Assembly: GCF_964355755.1 (NCBI RefSeq)
Contig: NC_092671.1
Coordinates: 17,820,001-17,884,000, forward strand
Length of the DNA stretch: 64,000 nucleotides
Reading direction: 5' to 3'
Origin: Antedon mediterranea
Taxonomy: Eukaryota; Echinodermata; Crinoidea; Comatulida; Antedonidae
The number at the start of each line of letters is the position of its first letter. The first letter of the stretch is position 1. The position numbers were made by a program, and so were the translations under genes. Under the pieces are notes generated by a model, which was not told where the DNA came from, made no database searches, and saw only the letters and a program-made list of their open reading frames with translations. Positions 12,435-24,687 of this stretch are shown piece after piece.

Positions 12435-15400
12435 CTAATACTTGGTTTTTGATGGTAGACCTGCTTTTAAAATAGATGAAAGGAGAACCTTATCTTGCAA
12501 AGCAAACTCAACTTCTTTCTCTGCCAATTTCAGACAGATCTGTAAAGTAACAATGGTCACAAAACGTTATATTAAAACAACCATAGTTTCGTATTATTGT
12601 AAAGTGCAATTGAGTGCCAGAGCAGATCTATGGACATAGTAGGCCTACAAATGTCCTCACACAAATATTATAAGGGGTGGATCTAGCCTACTTGAAATGG
12701 AGGGGGTTGCAATCTGTGCCAAACAATTGAATATAGAACGCTTTTCATTGGATAACAAAAGACTTCCCATGGACTATGCAGTGTACAATTATCGCCTGCA
12801 ATAATTGATTTCACCCGCAGAGAGCAAATGATGTAAACTTAGCCTAGGTCGTCTTAGGCCATTTTTCGTAGACAAACCATGACCTTTTGGATCTGACAAG
12901 CAATGAAGCATGATGGGAGGTCAAATTGCTGTCCAGAATATAAATAGCTGTTACACAGTAAATATACCATTTTAGCTATATAAATTTAATCATGCTCTGT
13001 GGGAATTTTAGTTAAAACTAAATTCCTACCTTCGTTAGCCTTGTCTCTTTAGCTTTCTTAAGACCAATCACGCCTCTTGTTTCAATGAGATGACAAAGAG
13101 ACAAGAACTCTGATTGGTCAACAGGTGGTACCTGCCTGCTATTGCACACTTTGGTGTAGGTTTCATGTAACTAAAACAAAACCGAAACGGTATTTAGATT
13201 CCATGTTTTTAAAAACAAAAATAAATAAATTAAAATATCATTCAGTAATAAAATTTATAAAAAAATTTTATATGAAAGTTACCTTTCCTAACGTAACATC
13301 CTTCATTTTACTGTGTTTTACCAGCAACAGTAAAGTACAAACAGCTAGCTTTTGTTGCAGAGGAAAAGCATTTGGCTGAGCTGAGTTACGAGATAAGCAA
13401 GAGTCATACGCATCAGAGATAACGTTGGAGATGTGTAAAAGGCCAACTTTCTTGGTGCCTGATGAAGAGGTAGAAGGCTTGCTAGGAGATGAACTGGTTG
13501 TCATTGGTGTTAGTAATGTTTGTGATCTAACATCAGCTGACACTATGTCCACTGCCCTCCTAAAAAAGAAAAAAAATTGTACTGAATTTCCTTCATTTAC
13601 AAAATTAAATACAACATAGTATAAAGTAGAATAATAATAAGATTTATACAGCGCACATACCCACAAAAGTGCTCATGGCGCTTAGTGGGGTTGAACCCCT
13701 CCTTTGGGACACCACTATTTTATGGGAAACTTAACTGGGAAATGAACTAGGGGAAATAGATGTTATAACACTAATGCAAAACCTATTCAGGGGGTACCTC
13801 TATTAAGGCGACACTTTATTGAGTCTTGAAGTTATTTCCTATGGTTCTACTATATATAATTTGTTGCGACTGTCTAAAACTTTAGATGACTTGAATGCAT
13901 AAACTAAAATAGTTAAGTAAAAAAAAAGTTAAGAAAAAGTTTTTTTATATTACTTACCTACAAACATCCAATGCTTTCCTAATATCACCAGCAATGGACG
14001 AAACTTTTCGAGCACAGAATTGAATTGCAGCGCCCTCAAATACAGCTTCGTCTGTTTCAGTCTGAAATTTAAAAAAGCAAAAAGTATTAATGATGTGAAA
14101 TTATTATTAAAAATACTGTATTATTATCAATCCAATTGGTTTGATTTTTTCCACGCACATGCATATTTTGTTTAATTATTATTAAACAATTAAATTAAAA
14201 TGACATAAATTTAATAACAAGTAGCAGCAACTTACCCCTTTAAGTCTGTCAGATAAAATTGTAACAATTTGGTCCTTGCTGTAAGGTGCAAAGTTGAGCA
14301 CATCTGGTCTGCAGTTTATACGTGATTGAAGTCTTGGCAAAATACGGTCTGTCAAATCTAGAGCGTTTGCAATTCCTAAGGAAAATGAAAAATTAAATTT
14401 TTAATCATTTGTACTGTAAATAGAAATAAAATATATACAATTCCTTAAAAAAAATGTATTTGTTTTATTTCATATGCATCCAACAGCCAATTACAGGATG
14501 GATAAACTATTTTATAATTTATTGTGCTTATAAACTATGGGTATGTTCAGACCTACAGAGTTATGCTTTCGTATCACAGCCAAGGTCATATTTTAATGAG
14601 CGTCGTAAGAGCAAAGTGTTCAGATTCATTGCAACGAAGTTGCGTTACAAACGGATATGATGTCACTCGCTGGCGATTAACCAAACTCTAATGCACGCAT
14701 AGACCTACCTTCGTGCAGTGGCGGATCTAGGATCTGACGAGGGGGGGGTGGCCACGAAAGTGGCAAACGAGGTGCGTAGCACCGAGCGGGGGAGGGTCTG
14801 GGAGGCTCCGAAAATTTTTGAAAAAATAGATGCTTACACACTGTTTAATAGGCTAGAGAAACTGTTTCCATCACACTTAATAACAAATATTACATAATGT
14901 AAATTTAAATACATCCTTCCTAAATACTGTACGGATCTTTTTCGACGAACTAATAATAAACTTTGATCGAAAAACCTTCAAACAAAATGAACATTTGGTA
15001 ATGCGGTACTCCGAAAATGCCTCGATAGGGTGCATGTGTTGTGTACCGTGTTTTGGTGGTCTGTTAACCTCAGAGATATATACCCTACAGCCGGGTGAAT
15101 AACTCAATGTAATTTGGTATACAATGATCGCAGTAATCGCCGTGTCTATAACACAAATCAAAAAACGCCAAATCGGCCGTCCCGTGTACATACAAGACAT
15201 TTCATGTTTATTTTATGCCTATAAAATAATAAAAGAACACCATGTTTCTCGTTTATACTGCATACCATAATATTATACAAAAAACTTTCATGCGCGAGAA
15301 AAAAGTTCCCGATATTACACTCCACTCCACTCAGGGGTGTAAATATACCACGCTAACGCTTGTGCACACACGGACCAGGGCGGCGGAAATTAACTGCAAT

Positions 15401-18400
15401 GGAAAATGGTGTATTTTGGAGAGTGATGACGTCAGCATTCACACGAGGAGCGAGCTTGACAACGTGACGCTGGTAGTTTAGGAGTGCGTGTGTTTTGAAA
15501 ATGGGTATTTTCCGAAGATTGTAAATCGTGTTTTCTTTTTAAACTCTTGAATTCATAATAGTAATTGAACTCTTAGCTCTTTCACTGTGTATGCCTATTT
15601 ACACACAACTATTAATGCTAACCCTAGCTCTAGTAGGGCCTAGCTAGGCCTACTCTTCTTAATTAAAAGATTAATCCACGTCTAGCGACGGTCAATCGCG
15701 ATTAGGTTGCATCTTTTTTTTTTTTTTTGAGAATTAAGAGGGGGTGGCTAGCCACCCTATTCACCCCCCCCCCCCCTAGATCCGCCACTGTCGTTGTTAT
15801 TAAAAGTAGTAGTGGTTGGTTTAGGAGTTACATGCCTAGACCGAACACTTGGGCTCGGCATTTATCGATTGGTTGTCAGGCATACCAACCAGCCGATCGT
15901 TTTGGGGTTTGGGTTTATATTTGGTCTATGACCTAAAATATCATTTATGGCAGAAAAATGTTCGAATCCCGTACTTGCACCGGCTTCAGATTTATTTACT
16001 CGGTCTTTCGCCGCTTTATACAATGACCCCTTCAATTTCGTTTGGATATTAAATCCTTCTTTATGAGGATGGCCCATCTGCTAACGTGTCCGCCATCTCG
16101 TTGAACACAGACATCTTGTTGCCGGTGCGCCAGTTTTTCACTTCCAACCGATCTCTGAACTCGGGGCTTCCCCTCAATGAAATAAGGTATTTTACTTCGG
16201 TTTCTCGCCAATGCGCACGCTTCGATGAAATTTTAAATTAATTAATATAATAATATTAATAATAATAATACTGTATAGTGCAACAACAAAAGGTATGATT
16301 TTTTCGCACGTTCACCGATCACAACAAATGGATCAGCTTGGCTATACGATAAGGAGCACATGTCACGATGTGATGTGGCGAATATTGTAATTTGATTGGC
16401 TAGATATCTAACCTAGGTCATATTCATCGATGCGTGACTTTCGTATTGTAAGCGACGTCCACTAAACTCATACCTTGAGCTTTCGTAGCATACGAAATAT
16501 CAGTGTCGTACGAGGTGGATTCCACTAATCTTTTCCTGGTTCAGACCTATGGACTTGTACGCCGCGTACAATACGAAAGCATAACTCCGTAGGTCTGAAC
16601 AGGCCCTATGTCTCACTTGAGGCTTAGGGAGTTGAAAGAGACTTGCGGTTACAACCCTGGCATAAGGTCAGGATTAAACCCTGAACATCGACATTGGAAA
16701 GCAAGCATGCTATTATTTTGTTGTTCAAATATAAATTAATTTAATTTAAATAACTAATATTTTTGAAAGGTTTGTTTTTGTTTAGCTCTATCTGAACAAC
16801 AAAAGCAAAACTCAACAACTACAAGTAAATACTTTTGTACAAGTTTTGGATATATTGTACCATTATAGTAATCTATTTCATTAGTTAAATTTCAATTAAA
16901 ATGTACATTATTTTCATTGATTTACCTATCAAAACAGCCCTGGATTTTGAAAATGATGGCCATTCAAACATTGTGTAAAGCACTTCTTGGTTTTTGCTGT
17001 CAAGATAATCAATCTCATCTAGAACCATAAGTCTACAATAAAATAAAAATTGTCTCTTCAAAATTCAATATCAATATTTGCTGATAATGCTCTGTCTTAT
17101 TGATGCATACAGTAAATTTATTCCTTATTAACCGATTCACCACGATAAGCGCTTAAAGCGCTCAAAAGGTTAAAAGTCAAGGTCATTGTAAACAAATTTT
17201 CAACAAAAAAAAAGTAAATCGAATTTACATGCGCAGTTTGCTGTGCATGAATCGTAACAACAAATTATACAAAATACTCACAACTTTTTTTTTAAAAATA
17301 TGCTTCTAAATATATAAAAACAATTGTTGAAGTTAGTTTGAAAATAAAATTCGAAAATATAACCGTTTTTCGAAGCACGCTGTTCGAAACGCGACAGGCG
17401 CGTTGAATGAATCTAGGCCTAGACATACAACGTAAAATCGTCTAAAATCCATCTTTATTTCTAATAATCACCATTTTGAAGCTTGTATACAATAAATGTA
17501 TAATAAATAAAGATTATGTATCAGTTACAGTGTCTAAATCGTCATATTTCCATGTAAAAATGTGATTTTTCTACCGGAGAAAAGTCGTGAAGATGTCCTC
17601 ACAAGGGCCGCGCCATATTGTTTACCTTTGATTGTAATATGAACCCTGACATGTCAGATGCATTATGGGCATGAAATATTTGTTCAAACTCTGCGCAAAG
17701 GTCAGTTTATTGAAGCATAACTTTTGACAAACATTTTGATACCAAACTTGTTTTAATTTCATAAGTTTTCGACGCATTTTCGTCAAATTTTCTGCAAGCT
17801 ACACGTCTAAAACAGCGGACTAAGCTCCCGAGGGATGCCGGTGCGCGTGGGAATCGCGAATTCCAAGTCGCTTTCGGGATGTTTTTTTTAACATTCCCGG
17901 TGAACAAACAGCGGCGAGGACGCTCTCGGGGCGGCTCCCGATAGGCCTAGGCCCCATATGGTCATCGTCGGATGAGTCAGTCTACTAATTTCTTCATAAT
18001 TTCGAAACCGGTCATTCATAATGGTCAAGTTTGGTCTTATTTTGAAGAGAAGAAATAGGTTCTGATGAAGAGATGAGTTTTATTATGAAATATTTATTAA
18101 TTTTTGTGCATTTGGTAGTCAAAGATAAATTACAAATTTTTAATAATTTTCCTAAAATATTTCTAAAATTTGCATAATCCATACTCCGCCAAAATAAGTT
18201 GTAACACAAATTTGATAACATATTTGGAAATAAAATGTCCTTTGCATTATTTTTGTTTTTTAATTTTTTTAATGTCTGTGTTTAGAAAAAAAGTTAGGGT
18301 TAATTATATGACATATGCTTTTTGGGTCCCAGGGGAGCAAAATAAACTTAGGGGTCAATGGGTTAAGGGGAAAATTTCCAATGAAAGGGCAAAATATATG

Positions 18401-21294
18401 TTAACAGACAGCCAACCCCTATTCAGGGAAACTCCTATTAAGGAACATTTCGGTAGGCCCCCCCCTCAATATACGGGTTCTAAAGTACAAGTAAACTGCT
18501 CCTGAGCTAAGTATTGTAGACAACCGAAGGAAGATAAATTGTCTGATGATAAAGGTAATCTATACATAAAGTAATTAGTAGCCAGTCTACAGAATAGATT
18601 AATTTAGTAATTTAATCTAATACTCCCCAGGGGCCTAGAATACTTGCCTTGTTTAATCTTAGGGTATCCTATGACATTAATTTAGGTGTCAGCATAGTGC
18701 GATTGATTTATCAGCAAACAAACATGACCCATTTAATACATTATTTGCATCTTATAGATAGTGTAAATTAGAATAAAGTAGACGCTTGTAAAAAGTACGC
18801 AAACTCTTGGCAGGTTTAATGTAACAACTGATGAAGTTGTGATAGGATAGGAGCATTGATTAAGTCAGTTATCTATAGTTCTTCTATTTAAATCAAAGTA
18901 TCAACATTATTATTAAGAATAAAGATAATTACTGACAAGCAGTTGATTGATTAAAGAAATAAGCAACCTACATCATCTGTCCTTTTCGTGTGAACTCCTT
19001 TTCAAGTTGTTTTGTTGCATCTCGTTTGTTTGAAATCTCAATTCCAAGATCAGACGCCAACTTGCTAAATATTGCGTTGCTGTATTTCAAAGTCATACAG
19101 TTCAAGAATACCACTTTACAATTCTGCATCAGTTCCTGGAAATTAAAACAAGCTTTAGTTATAAGAAACAAGAATGTATCCACTGAATGTCACACATGCT
19201 GTGTAATTATGAATAGAAATTTTTACTGTACTTTAGCAAGATGCTGGTTAACTGCTATGTAAAAGGAAGGTAAAAGAGCCCCAAAATCTCAATCTCAGGC
19301 TGGCCAACCCCATTGGGTTATGATATTGCACCAGGCCAGGTTTATTGTCAAAATGAGAAAGCTATAATTTTTTTTAATGTAAAGTATAATACCTTCTCTT
19401 GCTTTATAATATGCGACAAACACGCCGTCTTTCCTGTACCCGGTGCCCCAGAGATGTACAAGCTGCCAGGTTTCTTCTTTCCAACATGTGACTGGAGGAA
19501 TGACATAATCTTAGAGGTTTCCTTTTCACGACAGAGTAACCTATCTGGTACTGAAGTGTGTAAGGCTTTCTTAACTTTCATGTAGCTCTCGCCTAAAATA
19601 GAGAGAAAGAAACTTATATTTACTAATCAAGCAAATAACTAATACAATGGGATTGGCATATACTATTTATTCCGCAGAACAGGAATAAGTATGTACTTTT
19701 TAAGTAGTACTATTTCAAAAGAATATATAGGTATGTGGAAAATATAGAGGTTGAACTTCCTATCTAAAATAATGAACCAGTTGAATTTGGTATTTTAGTA
19801 GGTAAAGTTTCCTAGATCTTTCACACAAAACCAACCCTTAGAGTATACAGTAAAGCTGTATGTAAAGCGTACCATTAACACATTAAAACATCACTCTTAG
19901 TGTGAAAAAACAGGCTGATCGTTCACATCACAAGCACCAAATCTGGTAGACAACATGTCCTATGACACAAAATTAAAAACATAAGGGGCCCAATCCAAGT
20001 ACCTTCCATACAACATGTATGCTATTATCATAAAATAAATGATTTTCCTGCTTAGAACACCTAATATTCATAGTTTATATATATTTCACAATAAGGATTT
20101 ATTAATTTACTAACTTTCATTCTTGTAAAGACTACGAGCTTTTCTACTTGGAGACTTCTGATCAAAATCAATTGTTCTAACAATTTTGCGTGGGGAAACA
20201 ACTTTTGGAACAAGGTTCTCCTTTCTTGGGGATCTGCGTGGACTAGCGACCAAATGCTTAGCTTTACTGAGAGCATTCGGAAGATTATCTTTATTAGTGT
20301 TCAGATGTTTACTTGTTTCAAAATCTAGTTTTCGCAATGAAAGTCGTGGACTTGAACATGATTTTAAAGGTGAATCAGGTTGTAGCAGATTGTTAGAATT
20401 CTCGAAAGTACCAGGTTTTGCAGAAGTACTAAGGTTTGTTGAAGTACTAGGTTTAGCAGAAGTACTAAGTTTTGCTGAAGTACTAAGTTTTGCAGAAGTA
20501 CTAAGTTTTGTTGAAGTACTAGATTTTGCTGTTGTTTTATTGGTGTTCTCTTTGCAATCTCTTTTAATCTTTACTGGTGAAGATCCAAGTATTTCATCAT
20601 TTTCTAAGTCATCTGGAAAATAATAGCATTTAAAATAATGATTACTGTACAATACAGTAAAACCTGGAAAAGATGGGCTTGTTATTTTAAATTTGATTAT
20701 TCATATAATTAGGATAGGTCATCAATTTATGATATATAACATGATCATACATTATATTCCTAGAAGCCCATACTATCTTAAAAAGGAGCCCAGTGGGCTT
20801 GATTTTGAGATGGGCTTCTTTTAGAGATTATATTTGCAAACCACAGAGTGGGGGCTTCTTTTCGAGTTTGGTACACATTTCAAGTATGGTACAAAATTTT
20901 GGTATACACATAATGTTTGTGCCACTACCAACATGAAAGATGGTTGGAACCTTTTTGCAGAACGTCAAAAGGCTGGAAAAATTTAAACTATTGTACCTTT
21001 AGTATCATGTTGTCTTTTTTTAGGTGAGATTATATCAATAAGCACATCATCCAACCAATCTATATTATCTTCCCTTTTCCTTTGAGTTTTCTTTTCGTCA
21101 CATATTTCCAGTTTCTTTTTATTCATTGTCTCTGTGCATTTTTGTGTACAATTTTTCTTGAGTGGAGTTGACGAATCCCTGCATTCTGCAGTGGTCTTTA
21201 CAGCAGCTGACCTAGATCGTGTTTTCCTACATGGAAAGTCTAACTTCCCTTGCACCTCAGTAGTTCTTCTTCGAGGTCTTGTTACTACAGGCAT
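12435..21294 (-). CDS. CDC6: CDC6, replication licensing AAA+ ATPase
   Basis: CDC6 binds the origin recognition complex and, with CDT1, loads MCM2-7 in G1. Ten coding exons on the minus strand give 677 residues (human 560): 21294-20997, 20612-20115, 19592-19393, 19135-18972, 17032-16926, 14375-14236, 14061-13958, 13559-13283, 13170-13030 and 12539-12435. All phases fit and the frame ends at TAG. Visible features are an N-terminal [10 protein letters not shown] start like vertebrate CDC6; two KEN degradation motifs (residues 120-122 and 230-232); a cyclin-binding RxLxF motif (RKLDF, from 193); many Ser-Pro CDK sites ([12 protein letters not shown]); Walker A GAPGTGKT (314-321); Walker B VLDE (390-393); and a sensor-1 segment [17 protein letters not shown]. 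The winged-helix end includes [19 protein letters not shown] and a closing ILKAGLP. The extra length lies in the N-terminal tail, which has tandem STSAKL repeats. Start choice rests on similarity at the first residues. Confidence 0.93.
13630..13860. repeat. retroelement-type tail plus copy of a CCTATTCAGGGG dispersed repeat
   Basis: Read on the minus strand, 13682-13630 gives gcgctgtataaatcttatta followed by a simple repeat, the form of a CR1/L2-type or SINE 3' end. Next to it, 13684-13860 carries tttgggacaccactatttt, cctattcagggggtacctc and tattaaggcgacactttatt. The same words recur at 18410-18490 and 62205-62430. Neither part is coding. Confidence 0.45.
14539..16606. mobile_element. PIF/Harbinger-like element, 2.07 kb, 36-bp terminal repeats, in a CDC6 intron
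   Basis: The left terminus (14539-14574) begins gggtatgttcagacctacag and continues agttatgctttcgtat. The right terminus (16571-16606) is its reverse complement with about three mismatches, ending ggtctgaacaggccc. Both sides are flanked by TAT (14536-14538 and 16607-16609), consistent with a 3-bp target duplication. I see no transposase frame. A second transposon (14716-15790) sits inside it, so the original element was about 1 kb. GGGCC-type ends and a 3-bp duplication point to PIF/Harbinger, but the 3-mer is TAT, not the usual TWA, so the class is provisional. Confidence 0.7.
14716..15790. mobile_element. hAT-like non-autonomous element nested in the Harbinger-like element
   Basis: The left end cagtggcggatctagg is inverted at the right end (cctagatccgccactg, 15775-15790), a 16-bp perfect terminal repeat of the CAGTGGCGG type common in hAT elements. 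Subterminal G-rich (gaggggggggtgg) and C-rich (caccccccccccccc) tracts extend the foldback. The interior has no recognisable transposase. An 8-bp target duplication was expected but the flanks do not match cleanly. Confidence 0.65.
17033..18971. other. CDC6 intron 4, including a short GC-richer block
   Basis: No exon is needed here, since the flanking CDC6 exons join in phase. The block at about 17800-17960 (words such as ggtgcgcgtgggaatcgcga and ctctcggggcggctcccg) is noticeably richer in G and C than its surroundings. It contains a short minus-strand open frame that I do not recognise and would not call a gene. Near 18330-18490 there is a copy of the CCTATTCAGGG dispersed repeat. Confidence 0.4.
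18330..18490. repeat. CCTATTCAGGG dispersed repeat, copy 2
   Basis: It contains aacccctattcagggaaact, cctattaaggaacatttcgg and a C-run, the same order of words as at 13780-13830 and 62365-62405. Termini are not clear. Confidence 0.4.
20441..20526 (-). repeat. in-frame 18-bp tandem repeats encoding STSAKL in CDC6
   Basis: On the coding strand, units close to cttagtacttctgcaaaa repeat about six times, giving a string of [18 protein letters not shown] and STSTNL hexapeptides (residues 131-166). Lengths are multiples of three, so copy-number changes would keep the frame. The block lies in the disordered regulatory tail between a KEN box and the cyclin-binding motif. Confidence 0.85.
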
Positions 21295-22116
21295 AGTATC
21301 TAATCTATGAATACAAATTTATAAAGAATTTAGGTATTGACACACAACACTATTTTATACATAATCTGAGATTAGAAATAGACCACAACAAACCCCTACC
21401 TTGAAGTTAAATGAATTGAAGGCACAAATTTCTCACTTTGGTAGAGTTCAGTACTATACTGTACAAGGTATGAACTGTAACTGAGAGTTGTGTTACATAT
21501 GCCAGTAAAAATATAGCATAACAATTGGTCCACAACACAAAAGGTAGCTTTCTCAATTCAATGTTAAATTTCTTTTTGTTGTAATACTCACTGGTATGAA
21601 CAAATTGAATTGAAATTTTATAACACACCCTATTGTGTATAATAGTTATTATTACAATAGAATTATTCTATGCTGGGTGTGGATTTACTAATCACCTCAG
21701 TGGAAAACCCATACAATTGAAATGACACTTTTTGAGATATGGGTGGTGCAAAACTGATCATATCATGGATGATTGTTGTAAATTATACTATAGGCCTATT
21801 TATTATCAAGCTAGCTAGGCCCTAGTTAGGATCTCACAGAGGCCTGACCATTTACCTAACCTAGCTACTAGGCCTAGCCTAGAAGGCCTATTGGAGGCGG
21901 GCGCTAATGCAGTTTAGACTTAGTTAGAGCCTAACTAGGCATAGCTAGCACTAGCAGGCCTTCTATTCTAGCAATAATGCCTGCTGGCCGCTGATGCATC
22001 TTCGACTTTGTTGACCTTTCTTCGTTACTCAGTCTGTCTCTAAACACTCAACAGGACTCATATTTATAGGGTGCATTTACAATTGGTAATATATATTTGT
22101 ATTTTATGTAATTTAC

Positions 22117-22152
22117 CTGTTGTCTGGTAGCTGCTTGTCTTTGGAACTCTGT
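22117..22152 (-). other. CDC6: CDC6 5' noncoding exon 2 (36 bp)
   Basis: On the minus strand a small exon is bounded by tttgcag at the acceptor and GTAAAT at the donor. It links the first exon (ending at 22238 with donor GTGAGC) to the exon carrying the CDC6 start. It adds exactly 12 codons to an upstream frame that opens at ATG GAT ATG in exon 1, a frame not shared with CDC6. Confidence 0.55.
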
Positions 22153-22174
22153 CTGCAAATACAAATGAAGCAAA

Positions 22175-22207
22175 TTTACCGCGAAACAACAATGACAGTT
22201 TCCCGCC
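22175..22207. promoter_or_regulatory. pair of E2F-like sites
   Basis: TTTACCGCGAAA (22175-22186; reverse TTTCGCGGTAAA) and TTTCCCGCC (22199-22207) match the TTTSSCGC E2F consensus on opposite strands, 12 bp apart. They lie just inside the first CDC6 intron and within 200 bp of the CWC22 start. CDC6 is a well-established E2F target in vertebrates, with paired sites near its start, so position and identity agree. Function is inferred. Confidence 0.55.
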
Positions 22208-22238
22208 ACACACGCAACGTTATGCATGAACGCTCACC

Positions 22239-22374
22239 ATATCCATCCCAGCTTGCAAAGTTTTGTCGTTAGCTTTCTTTGACCTTTGAACTTAGCTCAG
22301 GACGAAAAGTCGGACGTTTTCGTGTTTTAGAAGTGGGTTTGAAAACATACGTAAATTTCACGTTTTATATAATT
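22239..22374. promoter_or_regulatory. divergent CDC6 / CWC22 promoter
   Basis: The first CDC6 exon (minus) ends at 22238 and the CWC22 start codon (plus) is at 22375, so both transcripts must start within or very near this interval of under 140 bp. No TATA box is visible. The interval contains acgaaaagtcggacgttttcg, a partly palindromic stretch with two CG steps, in an otherwise CG-poor neighbourhood. This is typical of a housekeeping bidirectional promoter, but start sites are not shown by sequence alone. Confidence 0.55.
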
Positions 22375-24644
22375 ATGGCTAAAAGGTATGCTAACCAATG
22401 TTAAGAATATAATGTAATTCAACTTTACAATATCAATATTATTTTATTCACACTGTATTTATGTATTGTAAGTTTGTAATTAGAGGAGTTATCATGCGAC
22501 ATGCCTTTTCGTGAGGTTTCAGCATCTCATGATGCACGGGAAAAGAATGGTTTTACTGGGTAGACTCACTCTCTGAATGAGTGCTAGGGTAGGCTGGCCT
22601 AGTCCCTGACATTTATTTTCCTCCATAGCAATACAATACAAAATAATAAACAGAAATGGTAAGGTATATTAAAAATGAAAAAGATGATTGTATTCAGTAA
22701 GTCAATCAACATTATAATAGGCCTTTTTGTCAAGTGTTGGCCCTAGAAATCTGTCTTTCTAGGATACTTTGGTAGACAGTTTGGGATTTCAATAAACCAA
22801 GAAAGTTGACAGGACAAGACCAAATACTACTTGGCATTGTTGCCTTCGGAATAAGAATGTAACATGCAATGCTTTCATAGCGTTCCATACATTATTGCTT
22901 TTATTGTGTTGGGGCCCGATGTGGTATGTGGCCGACATGACCGTAATCCGTTGGCCCTAGGCTAGGCCTAAAAGTAAAATTAATCGCTGTGCCACTGTGG
23001 CTTAAGATACGGTTCCGTTTGCTAAAGGTACGGTAATATTGCATTATGTCATAATCCGCCAATTGGGTGGTGGTGGTACATGTGTGTCCTCATTTGTATA
23101 AGGCCTTTGGATTTTTATCCATATCGCGTCTGTAGAGAATGCTTATCGGCGGCGCCAGACTGCATGGATGTGTGCGCTGATTCTGTGACTCAGCCCTGGA
23201 GCTAGACCTAGCAATGTTGAATACAGAAGTTTAATAACGGGCGACAACGTTGATGCTGTAGTAATAGAACAAGTTCATGTAGTTGGTGGACGTTACATAA
23301 AGCGTTTAAAACATGCACTCAATCTCAAATATTATTTCATTATACAACATACAGTAGTAATATTATAATCCGATATGTTGATAGCCAGATTAGAAGTAAA
23401 GTAATTATAATTCAATGTTGGAAATTGTGTTGCGTTCATTCGTCCATAGTTACTATATATGAGGGTTTTACAGTATTTTTTATTACAAATGGCCTATTTA
23501 GGCCTATATTTTTATTAAACTTTGTTTGCAGATGGTGACCATAAACAACAAGCAAATGCGGAAAATGAAGGGGCCCTCAAATACTATGATTTAAACAGTA
23601 GCCCCAGGGATGAGTCACAAAAATCCGCGCACATATGCAGCTTGCCACAGCCTGGCACCGCTTTTCCTACACAAACAAACTCATATAATGAGGTTATAGT
23701 ATGTATTAGGCCTCTTTTGAAATGTTTTTCTGTATTCTAGAATTAAAATCAAACATTTTTGGCTTTTCAATAATAACAGACGTAGGCTAAGTTTTTGTCA
23801 CACACGACGGCGATAATAGTAATAAATGAAGCATAACGAAAATATTAAGCGGTTGATCACTGTTTTCGCGATAAAACAAATCCAAAGTTCTTATACGATG
23901 ATGACACACACGTACTGATTATGACGTAATGCAATTTTACCCTACATTTAGCAAACGGAAATTAGGACACGGCACCGTATTTTTAGCCATGGCGAAAATT
24001 AATTAAATTAGCCTAGTTTTAAATTAAGTTGAATCAATTTAAAATGGGTTTTTAGCATTTCACTCGATCATTTTTTTACTGTTTTAACATTTACTGTGTT
24101 TTTACATATTTTAATAGTGTATAACAATACTATTATATTTTGTTTGTAACTAATTTTAATTGTGTCTTTGGAATTGGAATAAAATTTCATTTACATGCAT
24201 ACATTTAAAAAAATGTACAGCCCTATACAAAAAGGATCCAACCAAGCTGATGCTTTACAAGTGTCTGTGAGTGAAGATGACGACAGTGATGATAGTTGGA
24301 AACAAAAACGAATTCAAAGTGTTCTACACAAAGTAGCTGATGCAAAGAAATCTTCACCACAACACAGGTTGGTAATCTAAATTATAAGTAATTATTTTAT
24401 TTGAATAAATTCCCTGGGCCATTTATTATTTTGGGTGGTTTTTAACATGTATTTTTTCTCCATTGTGTAACTATAATCAACAAATAAATAACCCATATAT
24501 ATGAAAATATACAACACAATTAACAATAAGAGAAATAAATGTTACTTTGAATGAAAAAGTGATAAAATACAGTCAGTAAAAATTGTATCAAAATAGTAAA
24601 TTCTAGATCTTGGAAGTACCTAATGCTACTACAAATTATAGAAG

Positions 24645-24687
<43 letters not shown>

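Noticed and set aside
15727-16077. Short frames on both strands near 15.7-16.1 kb
   Set aside because: They lie inside the nested transposons and do not resemble transposase sequence.
17707-17907. 66-residue minus-strand frame in a GC-richer block of CDC6 intron 4
   Set aside because: No homology is recognised, there are no splice signals fitting CDC6, and the flanking CDC6 exons already join in phase.
20186-20623. 145-residue plus-strand frame
   Set aside because: It is the antisense shadow of CDC6 coding exon 2, including its hexapeptide repeat.
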